Counted from the first letter of the stretch, positions 25,143-39,314 are shown. The stretch: 64,000 nucleotides of DNA from Glycomyces fuscus (GCA_002529455.1 NYMS01000006.1:1-64000), one strand, 5' to 3'. Made by a program: numbers and translations. Notes: generated from the sequence alone by a model not told the origin.

Positions 25143-26129
25143 TCAGCGCCGTGCCCTGGGATGGCTCGACGCGTACACCTCGCGCAGGTGGTCGACCGTC
25201 ACGAGCGTGTAGATCTGCGTGGTGGTGACCGAACTGTGTCCCAGCAACTCCTGGACGACCCGGATGTCCGCTCCGCCGTCGAGCAGGTGGGTGGCGAAGG
25301 AGTGCCGCAGGGTGTGCGGTGAGACGCCCTCGACCCCGGCGCGCTCGGCGACGGCCGCCAGGATCCCCCAGCCTCCCTGCCGGGTGAGCCTGCCCCCGCG
25401 CGCGTTGAGGAACAGCGCGGGGCCGCCCCTGCCGGAGGAGGCCAGGCCCGGCCGGGCCCGCACCAGGTAGCCCGAGAGCGCCCGGCGGGCGTAGGAGCCC
25501 AGCGGCACCACGCGCTCCCTGCCGCCCTTGCCCCGGAAGCGCACCAGGCCCACGGCGTCGTCGCCCTCCACCGCGTCGGCGACGTCGTCCACGTCCAGCC
25601 CCACCGCCTCGGAGACGCGCGCGCCCGTGCCGTAGAGCACCTCCAGCAGCGCCCGGTCGCGCAGGGCCAGCAGCCCGGCGCGGTCCCCGGAGGCCGGGGC
25701 CCCGACCGGTCCGGCGGCGTCCAGGATGCGCTCCACCGACGCCAGCGGCACCGCCTTGGGCAGGCGCATCGGCGGCACGGGAGGGGAGACGTCGGCGGCC
25801 GGGTCCGTGGCGGACCAGCCCTCCCGCGCCGCGAAGCGGTGCAGGCCGCGCACGGCGGCCAGGGCCCGCCCCGCCGAGGCGGCGCTGAGCGGCGGGTGGT
25901 CGGCGTCGCCCTCGCGCAGGGCCCGCAGGAAGCCGCCCACCCGGGCGGGGTCCACCCGGTCGGGCGAGGAGACCCCGTGCGCCGCCAGGTGCTCGCGGTA
26001 GCGCCCCAGGTCGCGCCGGTAGGCCGCGAGGGTGTTGTCGGCCAGGGCGCGCTCGGCGCTGAGGTGGTCCAGGAAGGCGGCGCACACCCGCGTCAGCGGA
26101 CTCTCCTCCTCCCCCGCCCGGTCGGCCAC
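25143..26129 (-). CDS. xerD: site-specific tyrosine recombinase XerD
   Basis: A 328-residue recombinase that resolves chromosome dimers at dif. The N-terminal SAM-like domain has [23 protein letters not shown]. The catalytic domain carries the Arg in [16 protein letters not shown], the Lys in [14 protein letters not shown], the [12 protein letters not shown] box, the His in [16 protein letters not shown] and its nucleophile Tyr. Two Gly/Ala-rich insertions are typical of actinomycetes. The GTG at 26129 starts only three bases after the NUDIX stop. xerD is co-transcribed with the NUDIX gene and probably pyrG. Confidence 0.95.
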   Translation of the reverse strand: MADRAGEEESPLTRVCAAFLDHLSAERALADNTLAAYRRDLGRYREHLAAHGVSSPDRVDPARVGGFLRALREGDADHPPLSAASAGRALAAVRGLHRFAAREGWSATDPAADVSPPVPPMRLPKAVPLASVERILDAAGPVGAPASGDRAGLLALRDRALLEVLYGTGARVSEAVGLDVDDVADAVEGDDAVGLVRFRGKGGRERVVPLGSYARRALSGYLVRARPGLASSGRGGPALFLNARGGRLTRQGGWGILAAVAERAGVEGVSPHTLRHSFATHLLDGGADIRVVQELLGHSSVTTTQIYTLVTVDHLREVYASSHPRARR

Positions 26130-26132
26130 GGG

Positions 26133-26795
26133 TCAGTCCTCTGCGGGCTCGCGCAGGGAGGCGAACCCGTCCGCGGCGGCGGCCTGGGCGGCCAGGATGC
26201 CGATGACGGTGGCGCCGTTGTGCAGCCTGCCCGCCATGACCAGGGCGACCGCCTCCTCCAGGGGGACCCACTCGGCGACCAGGTCGGCCTCCTCGTGCTC
26301 GCGTTCGAAGTCGATCTCCTCGGGCGGCACCACCGTCAGGTCCCGGGCCAGGAACACGTGGATGCGCTCGTCGGAGAACCCGGGGGTGGGGAAGAAGTCG
26401 GCCAGCTCGTGCCAGAGCCCGGCGCGCAGTCCCGCCTCCTCGACCAGTTCGCGCTGGGCGGTGCGCAGCGGCCCCTCGCCCTCCTCGTCGATGAGTCCGG
26501 CGGGCAGCTCCCACAGGGCGTGCCGGACGGCGTGGCGGTACTGGCGCTGGAGCAGGATCCGGCCGTCGGCGTCCAGGGCCAGGGTCGCGGCGGCGCCGGG
26601 GTGCTCCATGTAGTCGCGGGCGGCCACGTCCGTGCCCTCGCCGCCGCTCCCGGTCATGCGCACCCAGTCCGTACGCATTCCGCACTTGACGCTGCGGAAG
26701 CGTTCCTCGGACCGTTCCACCGGCCACGACTCGGGGGCGTCCGCGACCTTCGCGTCCGCCCCCGTGGGAAGGGCCGAGCGGGTGTCACTGGGCAT
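26133..26795 (-). CDS. NUDIX hydrolase, ADP-ribose pyrophosphatase type
   Basis: A 220-residue hydrolase that should cleave ADP-ribose to AMP and ribose-5-phosphate. The NUDIX box is GLIDEEGEGPLRTAQREL followed by VEEAGL, with one extra residue in the first loop and all REx2EE metal ligands present. LQRQYRHAVRHALWELPAG precedes it, as in ADP-ribose-specific members, and FFPTPGFSDERIHVFLARDL follows. Residues 1-45 form an unusual polar N-terminal extension; a later start is possible. The location between pyrG and xerD is conserved in actinomycetes. Confidence 0.9.
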   Translation of the reverse strand: MPSDTRSALPTGADAKVADAPESWPVERSEERFRSVKCGMRTDWVRMTGSGGEGTDVAARDYMEHPGAAATLALDADGRILLQRQYRHAVRHALWELPAGLIDEEGEGPLRTAQRELVEEAGLRAGLWHELADFFPTPGFSDERIHVFLARDLTVVPPEEIDFEREHEEADLVAEWVPLEEAVALVMAGRLHNGATVIGILAAQAAAADGFASLREPAED

Positions 26796-26842
26796 GGGTT
26801 CCGCCTCTCAGGACTCGTGCCCCGCCCGCCCGGCCCCTGCGA

Positions 26843-29839
<2,997 letters not shown>

Positions 29840-30006
29840 CTAGTGGAGCGCCCGGCGCCGGGTCGGCACCGGGGCGGCGCCCCGCCCCCGTCGTCCACAG
29901 GCGCGGGGACGGGCTGGCGCGGGGCGGGGGATCGCGGTCCGCCGGATACCGGGGTGCCGTCCCCGCCCACGGCCACGTGCCGCCCGCACACCGCCCCGGC
30001 GGGATT

Positions 30007-31002
30007 TCAGCGCAGGGCCAGCGCGGGGCGGACCTCCCAGGTCGTCCACACCGGCCGGTACCCCATGCGGTGCCAGAACGGTCCCGACAGCGGGTTCATC
30101 GCCGCGTAGTTGAGCACCGAGACGCCCACGCCGTGGCTGTCCAGCGCCTGGTGCGCCTGGCCCACCAGCGCCGTGCCGATGCCGTTGCCGCGCTCCGCGG
30201 CGGTCACCACGCCGTAGCCGATGTGCGCGATCGGGCGCGCGTTGACCAGCGACCTGGCCCAGCGGGAGCGCTCGGGCGGGGACACCCACAGCAGGCCCAC
30301 GGCGCGTCCGCGCCGCTCGGCTATCCAGATCCAGGACCGGGAGCGGTTCAGCGCCCGGGCGGCGACCTCACGGGTCTGCTCGGCGGTGTCCGGCTGTAGG
30401 AACACCCCGCCGAAGTGCTGCTCGTAGCGGTGCTCCTCCATCAGCAGGCCGACCACCTGGGTCAGGTCGCTGCGGTCGGCCAGCCGTATGGTCACGTCGC
30501 GCGGAGGCAGCGACGGGGGCACCCCGCGGCGGCGCTGGCGGGCGGCCAGCACCGTGTAGGGCTGGAGGCCGTGTCGCTGGAGCGGGATGATGCCGCTCAC
30601 GTCGCGTGCGGGCCAGCTCACCAGGGCCGCCGACTCCGAACCGGTGCCGGTGGGCAGGTCCTCCAGCTGGTCGCGCCAGCTGGTCAGCAGCGAGTCCAGC
30701 GCGCGGCCCGGGTCGGGGCCGCCCACGATGGGGGTGAGCCAGTGCTGGTCGGGCACGCCCCATATCCGGCCGACCTCGCCCGGCTGGTACCAGGTGTAGT
30801 GCATGGTGCCCGCGGCGACGGCGCGGCCGTCCTCGTCGCTGACGGTCAGGAGGGGGTAGGAGCCCGGGGCGAAGTTGATCGGCTCGGGCAGCAGGGAGTC
30901 CACGGCGGCCCAGCGCTGGGCCGCCGAGCGCACCAGCGGGTCCAGGCCGACATCGCCCCCGGGCGACTCATCATGCCGCACCCGCGCGACATAACCGCTC
31001 AT
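30007..31002 (-). CDS. GNAT-family acetyltransferase with degenerate N-terminal half
   Basis: A 331-residue protein. The C-terminal half, about residues 170-325, is a complete GNAT fold: VTIRLADRSDLTQVVGLLME, AVGLLWVSPPERS, the acetyl-CoA loop in AAERGNGIGTALVGQAHQAL and NPLSGPFWHRMGYRPV. The N-terminal half, with TMHYTWYQPGEVGRIWGVP, looks like a second, decayed GNAT repeat, so the protein is probably a tandem GNAT of the mycothiol-synthase-like layout. The substrate is unknown. The ATG has GGGAGGGG upstream. The gene is monocistronic. Confidence 0.83.
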   Translation of the reverse strand: MSGYVARVRHDESPGGDVGLDPLVRSAAQRWAAVDSLLPEPINFAPGSYPLLTVSDEDGRAVAAGTMHYTWYQPGEVGRIWGVPDQHWLTPIVGGPDPGRALDSLLTSWRDQLEDLPTGTGSESAALVSWPARDVSGIIPLQRHGLQPYTVLAARQRRRGVPPSLPPRDVTIRLADRSDLTQVVGLLMEEHRYEQHFGGVFLQPDTAEQTREVAARALNRSRSWIWIAERRGRAVGLLWVSPPERSRWARSLVNARPIAHIGYGVVTAAERGNGIGTALVGQAHQALDSHGVGVSVLNYAAMNPLSGPFWHRMGYRPVWTTWEVRPALALR

Positions 31003-31451
31003 CCACCCCTCCCCTAGCGGGTCCTCACGTCGAACGCGCGCCCTCGGAACGGCGCCGGCAGGGTGCGCGAGGCACCCCTGGGCCGTTGTGCCACCCCGGC
31101 GGGACAGGTCGCACCGCGGGCGGGACGAAACGACCGTACCGCCTCGGAGCCGACCCGGAGGACGAAACAGCCAACTGCAATCAAGAATTCACTCCGCGTC
31201 GCCGCGCCTGCTCGGCGTCGGCGTCCCCACACCCTTTCCTGCGCGCGCACGGACCGCACCACGGTAACGGATCGAAGGTCACTCTCGGATGCCGGGGCGG
31301 TCAATGCCCCGACACGGATCTCCCCGCCCCGCGGCGCCCCCGGCTCCGTGGAGCGCGGTCCGTCCCGCCCCGCGGCGCGGACCGCTCCCCGCCGCGCGCG
31401 TGCGGGCCCTCCGCGGCCGGGGGGACGAGGGGCGGCCACGGGCCCGCGGGG
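31003..31451. other. 449-bp spacer upstream of the tandem-GNAT gene
   Basis: No credible gene is seen. Bases 31130-31280 are the least GC-rich and include GCAATCAAGAATTCACTC; this part is the likely promoter of the minus-strand GNAT gene. Nothing else is recognisable. Confidence 0.4.
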
Positions 31452-31898
31452 TCACCGCTGCGCGGTGCCGCCCTCGGCCACGGTGGTGTTGCGCCCCTGG
31501 TTGATCACCTCGGGCTCGCCGGAGGCGAAGGAGACCCTGTTGTCCACTCCGACCAGCACGATCTTGTCCGCCGAGCCCACGTCGACGGTGGAGCCGCGCC
31601 CGGTGGCGCGCACCAGCCCGCAGTCGCCGTGCAGCACGACGACGGCGTCGTCCGCGGTGACCACGACCTCGCGGTCGCCGCAGTCCTCGCTCACCTCGGC
31701 GCCGTCGTCGACGACGATGAGCATGTCCTGGGTGCTGACGTTGTGCCTGGGCATGGCGGGCTCGTCCGAGGCGTCCTCGGTGCCCGGAGCACCCTTGGGC
31801 GGCTCGACCTCCTCCTGCCCGAAGGCCAGGCCGCAGCCGGGAAGAAGGCCGGTGAGCAGCAGGCCGCTGCCCGCAGCCACGAGAAGCCGAACTCTCAT
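31452..31898 (-). CDS. DUF3060-type lipoprotein
   Basis: A 148-residue exported lipoprotein. It has a short basic start (MRVRLL), a hydrophobic stretch and a lipobox LPGC near residue 22, so Cys becomes lipidated and the mature protein is anchored to the outer face of the membrane. The C-terminal 80 residues are short beta-strand repeats (LHGDCGLVRATGRGSTVDVGSADKI in outline), matching DUF3060 of mycobacterial and other actinobacterial lipoproteins. Two cysteines (EDCGDRE, GDCGLV) may form a disulfide. The ATG at 31898 has GGGGGAGA upstream. Function is unknown. Confidence 0.8.
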   Translation of the reverse strand: MRVRLLVAAGSGLLLTGLLPGCGLAFGQEEVEPPKGAPGTEDASDEPAMPRHNVSTQDMLIVVDDGAEVSEDCGDREVVVTADDAVVVLHGDCGLVRATGRGSTVDVGSADKIVLVGVDNRVSFASGEPEVINQGRNTTVAEGGTAQR

Positions 31899-32079
31899 GT
31901 TCTCCCCCACAGCCGGACAACCGGCAATTGCGACATAGGGCTTGCGCGAAGCCAAGAGTATGTCACGCGGAGGTAACTATGCGACCTCATCGTTCTTGAA
32001 ACGTTTCCGTTCCGAGACGATGATGCCACCCCGTCCCGGTGTTCCCGGAGCCGGAAGCGCTATCCCACGGGCGCCGGCG

Positions 32080-34179
<2,100 letters not shown>

Positions 34180-34331
34180 GTCGCCTCTTCTCCCATCGAG
34201 CGGCGGGCCGCCCCCGCGCCCGCGTGTCCCTCACACCTAACGCTACAGACCGCCCACGACATCCCTTCCCGTCCGAGGGCGCGGAGTTACCATCGAAACC
34301 AGCGCTCTGTGTCCGAAGCGAGGTGACAGCC

Positions 34332-35435
34332 GTGTCACACCCCTCCAGACCGACCTTCGACCCGGACCTCCCTGCCCGCGCGGTCGCGCGCATGAGGGCC
34401 CACCCCGAGAAGCTGCTCCCGGCCTCGGCCAGTCCCCGGCGCGGGCCCACCTGGCGCCAGGGCGCCGCGCTCACGGCCGCGGGGTGCACCTCCCTGGCCG
34501 CCGTCGCCCTGCTCTCCCCGGCCGCGGGCGCCGCCCTCCTGGCCCTGCTCTGCCTGGGCACGACCGCCGTCGTCCTCGGCCTCGTCTCGCTCAGGGGCTC
34601 CTTCACCGACGACTGGGCCGACCTGGTCATGCACGCCTTCTGGGCGCTGCCCGCCTCCACCGTGGGCGTCCTGGGCGCCCGGCTGCTGCTCGACCAGCCC
34701 CTCGGCCCGCTCGGCGCCGCCGTTCCCGGGGACCCCGCGACCGCCGCCCTCTACCTGACCGCCGCCGCGGGCGGCGCCGGGGCCATCCTGCGGCCCGGCA
34801 TGGTCACCCGCCTGGCCTCGGAGTACGCCGACCGGTACGTGCTGCCCCAGGACTTCGGCCGCGCCCGCGGCTACGCCACCCGGAACGAGGAGCCCGAGGC
34901 CCACCTGTTCGCCGGGCTCCAGCAGGCCACCGACCGGGTGGAGGAGGGCGTCCGGGTGCTCGGCGACTCCTTCGACGCCGACCAGACCCTGCCCCTGCTG
35001 CGCGAGGAGGAGTGGCGGCTGTCCCAGGAGCTGCTGCGGCTGCGCTCGCTGCGCGGGGAGCTGGTGCGGCGCAGGCGCGAGGCCGTGTCCGAGCAGGTCA
35101 CGCGGGCGCTCCAGCCTCAGGAGGAGGCGGTGGCCCGCGCCACCGGGGCGCTCACCGAACGGGTCGGGGTGCTGACCGGTTACGGCGAGCGGGTGCACGC
35201 GGCGGTGACCGCGCACCGCGAGTGGGAGCAGTGCCAGGAGATCGCCGACCGCGCCGCGGACTACGCGGACCTGGCGCTGTCCTCGTCACAGGAGCCGGTG
35301 CGCCCCCGGGAGCTCGACGAGAGCCTGCTCAGCGTGGAGGCCGCGCACTCGGTGCGCGAGGAGCTGGTGCGCGAGGCCGTGGCCGCGGGGTCCTCCCTGT
35401 CCGAGGTCCTGCACCGGGGCCGCGGACGGGGCTGA
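34332..35435 (+). CDS. membrane protein with C-terminal coiled coil, function unknown
   Basis: A 367-residue protein. Residues 40-85 and about 100-160 contain four hydrophobic segments (GAALTAAGCTSLAAVALL, AALLALLCLGTTAVVLGLV and two more near HAFWALPASTVGVLGARLLL). From residue 190 to the end it is a charged helical, probably coiled-coil region rich in Glu, Arg and Leu (EEEWRLSQELLRLRSLRGEL; REEALSEQVTRAL-like). This suggests a membrane-anchored scaffold or division/partition-type factor with the coiled coil in the cytoplasm. The GTG at 34332 has a GAGGTGA site. The gene is divergent from uvrB. I do not recognise the family. Confidence 0.7.
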   Translation: MSHPSRPTFDPDLPARAVARMRAHPEKLLPASASPRRGPTWRQGAALTAAGCTSLAAVALLSPAAGAALLALLCLGTTAVVLGLVSLRGSFTDDWADLVMHAFWALPASTVGVLGARLLLDQPLGPLGAAVPGDPATAALYLTAAAGGAGAILRPGMVTRLASEYADRYVLPQDFGRARGYATRNEEPEAHLFAGLQQATDRVEEGVRVLGDSFDADQTLPLLREEEWRLSQELLRLRSLRGELVRRRREAVSEQVTRALQPQEEAVARATGALTERVGVLTGYGERVHAAVTAHREWEQCQEIADRAADYADLALSSSQEPVRPRELDESLLSVEAAHSVREELVREAVAAGSSLSEVLHRGRGRG

Positions 35436-35492
35436 GGCGGCCTCGGCCGGGGCTGTCCAGCCCGCACACCGCCGACACCTCCGCGCAGCCCC

Positions 35493-36017
35493 TCAGGCGG
35501 ACGGGACCACGTCGAGGACGGCCTCGGGCCAATCCCGCAAGGTGAAGGCTGGGCAGCGGAAGGAACCGCTGAGCAGGCCGTACAGGTAGTCGACGGTGGA
35601 CATCTCGTGACGGGTCCACAGGCACCCGCTGTCCGCCAGCAGTGCCCACCCGTCCGGATCTCCCACCGCCTCCCAGTAGAGGTTGGCCCCGTTGTCGTCG
35701 GACCCCACGAAGAGCAGGTCGGAGAAGACGATCCGGTAGTCTCCGTCCTCCTCGCGGTGAGAACCCACGTTTCCCGCGATGGTGATCTCATCGCGCCCGT
35801 AGACCTGTCTGAGGTTGCGCCACCATATCCGGCTCCGCTCCGGCGTTCCCCCGTCGACCGTGAAGTGGAACCTGTTGTCGACCTCGAAGCCACTGCCGAC
35901 CCGGGTGAGCAGCTCCCGGACGTCGGAGGGCAGGGGAAAGTCGGGCGGGCCGTCCCCGACGGGCGGCGGAGGCCCTTCGGGGTACAGCAGGCGTACCAGG
36001 TCGTCGACGGTGGACAT
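35493..36017 (-). CDS. SMI1/KNR4 (SUKH) family protein
   Basis: A 174-residue SUKH-type protein. The hallmarks are LPSDVRELLTRVGSGFEVDN (acidic-helix start), then beta-strands including IVFSDLLFVGSDDNGANLYW and the C-terminal DWPEAVLDV. Many SUKH proteins are immunity proteins for secreted nuclease toxins, and others are regulatory adaptors. No toxin, WXG or RHS gene is adjacent, so it may be an orphan immunity gene or a housekeeping SUKH. The ATG at 36017 has GGAGAACC upstream. The region is somewhat lower in GC than its neighbours, which may reflect transfer. Confidence 0.8.
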   Translation of the reverse strand: MSTVDDLVRLLYPEGPPPPVGDGPPDFPLPSDVRELLTRVGSGFEVDNRFHFTVDGGTPERSRIWWRNLRQVYGRDEITIAGNVGSHREEDGDYRIVFSDLLFVGSDDNGANLYWEAVGDPDGWALLADSGCLWTRHEMSTVDYLYGLLSGSFRCPAFTLRDWPEAVLDVVPSA

Positions 36018-36061
36018 CGTTGGTTCTCCGGTGTGGTCGGGGGATACGAGAGGAATCGCGG

Positions 36062-36664
36062 TTACCGCGCGCGCTTGAGCAGGTCGCGCCAGAGCTCGGC
36101 GACCCGCTCCGTCAGCTCCTCGCGGGTGCCGGAGTTGTCCACCACCAGGTCGGCGGCGGCCAGGCGGGTGTCCCGGTCGGCCTGCGCGCGGATGCGGGCC
36201 TCCACCTGCTCGCGCGGCATGCCCCGGTTGGCCGCGACCCGCTCCACCCGCACCGCGTCGGGGGCGTCGACCACGACCACCACGTCGTAGAGCGGCCCCA
36301 GGCCGTTCTCCACCAGCAGCGGGACGTCGTAGACCACCACCTCCACGCCGGAGGCCACGGCCTCCTCCATGAGCTGGGTGCTGCGCTCGCCCACCAGGGG
36401 GTGCACGATGGCGTTGAGCCTGGCCAGACTGTCCTCGTCGGCGAAGACGATCTCCCCGAGCCGGGGTCGGTCCAGCCGCCCGTCCGGGGTGAGCACGCGC
36501 TCCCCGAACTCGGCGACGACCGCTTCCAGGCCCGGCGTACCCGGTTCGACGACCTCCCGGGCGAGGGCGTCGGCGTCGACCACGGTGGCGCCGTAGGCGG
36601 CCAGTTCGGCCGCGACCGCGCTCTTGCCCGAGCCGATCCCGCCGGTGAGTCCCACTTTCAGCAT
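36062..36664 (-). CDS. coaE: dephospho-CoA kinase
   Basis: A 200-residue kinase that makes the last step of coenzyme A synthesis by phosphorylating the 3'-OH of dephospho-CoA. The P-loop is [18 protein letters not shown] at residue 4, followed by [19 protein letters not shown] and [14 protein letters not shown] with the CoA-binding segment. The [21 protein letters not shown] lid matches the family. The ATG has no ribosome site but lies 7 nt after a TAGGGT box, which suggests a leaderless message. It is unfused, unlike the mycobacterial CoaE with its extra domain. Confidence 0.95.
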   Translation of the reverse strand: MLKVGLTGGIGSGKSAVAAELAAYGATVVDADALAREVVEPGTPGLEAVVAEFGERVLTPDGRLDRPRLGEIVFADEDSLARLNAIVHPLVGERSTQLMEEAVASGVEVVVYDVPLLVENGLGPLYDVVVVVDAPDAVRVERVAANRGMPREQVEARIRAQADRDTRLAAADLVVDNSGTREELTERVAELWRDLLKRAR

Positions 36665-36671
36665 GCCGGAA

Positions 36672-36701
36672 ACCCTAGACGGCCGACCGCGTCCGTGTCA
36701 T
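36672..36701 (-). promoter_or_regulatory. promoter of coaE placing transcription start at the start codon
   Basis: On the minus strand ATGACA (36701-36696) and TAGGGT (36677-36672) are 18 bp apart. The coaE ATG begins 7 nt after the -10 box, where transcription would start. This fits a leaderless mRNA. Confidence 0.6.
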
Positions 36702-36712
36702 GCCGCCCCCGC

Positions 36713-37231
36713 CTACCGGCCGGCCCGGGCGGCGGTGTCCGCGCGGGCCCCGTCCGGCGCCGTCTCCTTGCGCATGTGCACCATGACCAGGTGCTCGGCG
36801 ACGCGCTCGCGGGAGGTCTCGGCGTACCCGAGGCCGCGGTAGAGCCGCTGCTGCCCCGTGTCCTGGGCTCCGGCGGACAGGGTGAGCGCGGCCAGGTCCG
36901 GGTACCCCTCGCGCAGGCGGCGTTCGAGGTCGGTGAGCAGCGCGCGTGCGATCCCCCGGCGGCGCAGGTCGGGCACGACCGCCAGACGGGAGATCACCGC
37001 GCTGGTACCCATCACCCGCGCCCGCACCGCGCCGACCAGACGGGTTCCGGCGACCGCCTTGAGCACGAGGGTGCCTTCCTGCCCCAGCAGTCTCTCCACC
37101 CTCTCCAGGCTCTCGGTCAGCGCCAGCACGAACGGGTCGCCGAAGGCCTGGGCCTCGTCGACGAACGCCGCCCGCTGGAGGGTGAAGAGCTCGCCCGCGT
37201 CGGCGGGGGCGGCCGGGTGGATGTCGAACAC
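36713..37231 (-). CDS. GNAT-family N-acetyltransferase
   Basis: A 172-residue acetyltransferase. The fold is complete: FDIHPAAPADAGELFTLQRAAF, VLKAVAGTRLVGAVRARV, the acetyl-CoA-binding ISRLAVVPDLRRRGIARALLTDLE and the C-terminal GQQRLYRGLGYAETSRE. LAVVP-RRRGIA is motif A with the Arg/Gln-x2-Gly-x-Gly/Ala pattern. The substrate is unknown. The GTG at 37231 has AGGAGGCGAC upstream. It follows rpsA downstream of a hairpin, so is probably a separate unit. Confidence 0.87.
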   Translation of the reverse strand: MFDIHPAAPADAGELFTLQRAAFVDEAQAFGDPFVLALTESLERVERLLGQEGTLVLKAVAGTRLVGAVRARVMGTSAVISRLAVVPDLRRRGIARALLTDLERRLREGYPDLAALTLSAGAQDTGQQRLYRGLGYAETSRERVAEHLVMVHMRKETAPDGARADTAARAGR

Positions 37232-37330
37232 GTCGCCTCCTGAAGGACCCCTCCGTCGGGGGGCACGCCACGAGCCTAGCCCCCGGCCCCGGCGACGCCG
37301 CGAAACCCGGCCGGGTCCGGGCACGGCGAA

Positions 37331-37360
37331 GGGCCGCCCCCTCCGGAGAGGGGACGGCCC
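37331..37360 (-). terminator. terminator after rpsA
   Basis: GGGCCGCCCCCT and AGGGGACGGCCC pair as a 12-bp stem with one mismatch around a short loop, 34 bases after the rpsA stop. Confidence 0.65.
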
Positions 37361-37393
37361 CAGGCCGCTGCTCAGCGTGTCCGCGGAGGCTGT

Positions 37394-38884
37394 TTAGGCC
37401 TCGCCGCCCGCGAGCTTCTCGCGGAGGGCGGCCAGGGCCTCGTCGGAGGCCAGGGCGCCGCTGGAGGACTCCGAGCCGGACGAGCTGGCGCTCTGCCCGT
37501 CACCGGTGTAGTCGTCCTCCTCCACGGGGGCCGGGGCGTTGGCGGCGTCGGCCTCGGCCGCACGCGCCTCCTCGACCTGCTTGCGGTGCGCCTCGAACCG
37601 GGCCTGGGCCTCGGCGTAGCTGCGCTCCCACTCGTCGCGCTGGGCCTCGAAGCCCTCGAGCCACTCGCCGCTGTCCGCGTCGAAGCCCTCGGGGTACTTG
37701 TAGTTGCCCTGCTCGTCGTACTCCGCGGCCATGCCGTAGAGGGTGGGGTCGAAGTCCACCTGGTCCGGCGAGACGCTCTCGTTGGCCTGCTTCAGCGAGA
37801 GGCTGATGCGGCGGCGGTCGAGGTCGATGTCGATGATCTTGACGAAGATCTCGGTGCCGACCTGGACGACCTGCTCGGGCACCTCGACGTGGCGCTCGGC
37901 CAGCTCGGAGATGTGGACCAGGCCCTCGATGCCCTCCTCGACGCGCACGAACGCACCGAACGGAACCAGCTTGGTGACCTTGCCGGGGACGACCTGGCCG
38001 ATCTGGTGGGTCCGGGCGAACTGCTGCCACGGGTCTTCCTGGGTCGCCTTGAGCGACAGGGAGACGCGCTCGCGCTCCATGTCCACGTCGAGGACCTCGA
38101 CGGTGACCTCCTGGCCGACCTCGACGACCTCGCTGGGGTGGTCGATGTGCTTCCAGGACAGCTCGGAGACGTGCACCAGGCCGTCGACGCCGCCCAGGTC
38201 CACGAACGCACCGAAGTTGACGATCGAGGAGACCACACCCTTGCGGATCTGGCCCTTCTGGAGGGTGTTGAGGAAGGTCTGGCGGACCTCGGACTGGGTC
38301 TGCTCCAGCCAGGCGCGACGGGACAGGACCACGTTGTTGCGGTTCTTGTCCAGCTCGATGATCTTCGCCTCGAGCTCGCGGCCGACGTAGGGCTGCAGGT
38401 CGCGCACACGGCGCATCTCGACCAGGGAGGCGGGCAGGAAGCCGCGAAGACCGATGTCGAGGATGAGGCCGCCCTTGACGACCTCGATGACGGTGCCGGT
38501 GACGACGCCGTCCTCCTCCTTGATCTTCTCGATCGTGCCCCAGGCGCGCTCGTACTGGGCGCGCTTCTTGGACAGGATCAGGCGGCCTTCCTTGTCCTCC
38601 TTCTGGAGGACGAGGGCCTCGACCTGGTCACCGACGGCAACAACCTCGCCGGGGTCGACGTCGTGCTTGATCGAGAGTTCCCGTGAGGGAATCACACCCT
38701 CGGTCTTGTAGCCGATGTCGAGCAAGACCTCGTCTCGATCGACCTTCACGATGGTGCCCTCGACAATGTCACCGTCGTTGAAGTACTTGATGGTCTCGTC
38801 GATCGCCGCGAGGAAGGCTTCCTCGGACCCGATGTCGTTGACCGCTACCTGGGGTGTCGAGGTGGCCTCGGTGCTGCTCGTCAT
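37394..38884 (-). CDS. rpsA: 30S ribosomal protein S1
   Basis: A 496-residue protein with four S1 RNA-binding domains starting at about residues 38, 122, 207 and 292. Each contains a GxVxGxV/I...GAFV/GxLxxSE-type core (GDIVEGTIVKVDRDEVLLDI; RKGVVSSIVNFGAFVDLGG; PGKVTKLVPFGAFVRVEEG). This is the four-domain actinobacterial form, with a 130-residue acidic and Ala/Ser-rich C-terminal tail in place of further S1 repeats. It helps start-site binding of leadered mRNAs. The start is the ATG at 38884. It has a strong promoter at 39097-39125 and so about 200 nt of 5' leader. Confidence 0.96.
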   Translation of the reverse strand: MTSSTEATSTPQVAVNDIGSEEAFLAAIDETIKYFNDGDIVEGTIVKVDRDEVLLDIGYKTEGVIPSRELSIKHDVDPGEVVAVGDQVEALVLQKEDKEGRLILSKKRAQYERAWGTIEKIKEEDGVVTGTVIEVVKGGLILDIGLRGFLPASLVEMRRVRDLQPYVGRELEAKIIELDKNRNNVVLSRRAWLEQTQSEVRQTFLNTLQKGQIRKGVVSSIVNFGAFVDLGGVDGLVHVSELSWKHIDHPSEVVEVGQEVTVEVLDVDMERERVSLSLKATQEDPWQQFARTHQIGQVVPGKVTKLVPFGAFVRVEEGIEGLVHISELAERHVEVPEQVVQVGTEIFVKIIDIDLDRRRISLSLKQANESVSPDQVDFDPTLYGMAAEYDEQGNYKYPEGFDADSGEWLEGFEAQRDEWERSYAEAQARFEAHRKQVEEARAAEADAANAPAPVEEDDYTGDGQSASSSGSESSSGALASDEALAALREKLAGGEA

Positions 38885-39096
38885 GTGTGGGTGGACTCCG
38901 GATACGGACAGATTCAGAAAGATGGTCACATCGCGGGTTCGAACCCGTCGATCCGTCGTCCGAGGAGCGGAGCCGAGGCGGCGATGAACCACCTGGACGC
39001 CGACCGCCAGCTGCGGGGTGTCGACCGGGTCGGCGCGATCCCGCCGACCCTCATCGGAGACAGCGGACACACGCGGGAACCCACAACGCTCCCGCC

Positions 39097-39125
39097 AGAA
39101 TATGAGACAAGGGCGTCCTGGTCAA
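39097..39125 (-). promoter_or_regulatory. strong sigma-70-type promoter of rpsA
   Basis: On the minus strand TTGACC (39125-39120) and TATTCT (39102-39097) are separated by exactly 17 bp, a near-consensus pair in a local AT-rich patch. Transcription should start near 39090, about 205 nt before the rpsA ATG. Confidence 0.8.
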
Positions 39126-39207
39126 TCGGAACCCAGGGCAGCCAACCTGGCTTAGGTCGCAATGGCGGCAATTTACCCGAGCATGGCGGTCAAGATCAAC
39201 TAGGGGG

Positions 39208-39225
39208 CTGTCCCCCGTCCGAACG
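39208..39225. terminator. hairpin after arfB
   Basis: CCCCCGT and ACGGGGG enclose CCGA, about 90 bases past the arfB stop on the minus strand. On the plus strand it is followed by TTTCG. It could end arfB transcripts or isolate the rpsA promoter. Confidence 0.4.
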
Positions 39226-39314
39226 GGGGTTTCGTCCCCTCGGGACGGCCGCGCGCCCGCGGCCGGAGCGCCGGCGCGGGCGGCGGAGGAAAAAGTGCGA
39301 AGAGCCGGTTACGG

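Larger units (their letters stand above)
38885..39314. other. 430-bp spacer between arfB and rpsA
   Basis: It contains the promoter and roughly 200-nt 5' leader of rpsA (minus strand) and a hairpin at 39208-39225 near the arfB end. A 14-base perfect palindrome CGGGTTCGAACCCG lies at 38934-38947. The remaining sequence contains no credible gene. Confidence 0.5.

Noticed and set aside
38932-38948. GCGGGTTCGAACCCGTC looks like a tRNA T-arm
   Set aside because: The loop is one base short for a T stem (third pair would be G-G), and the flanking 7-mers do not pair as an acceptor stem. It is a chance 14-bp palindrome in the rpsA leader region.
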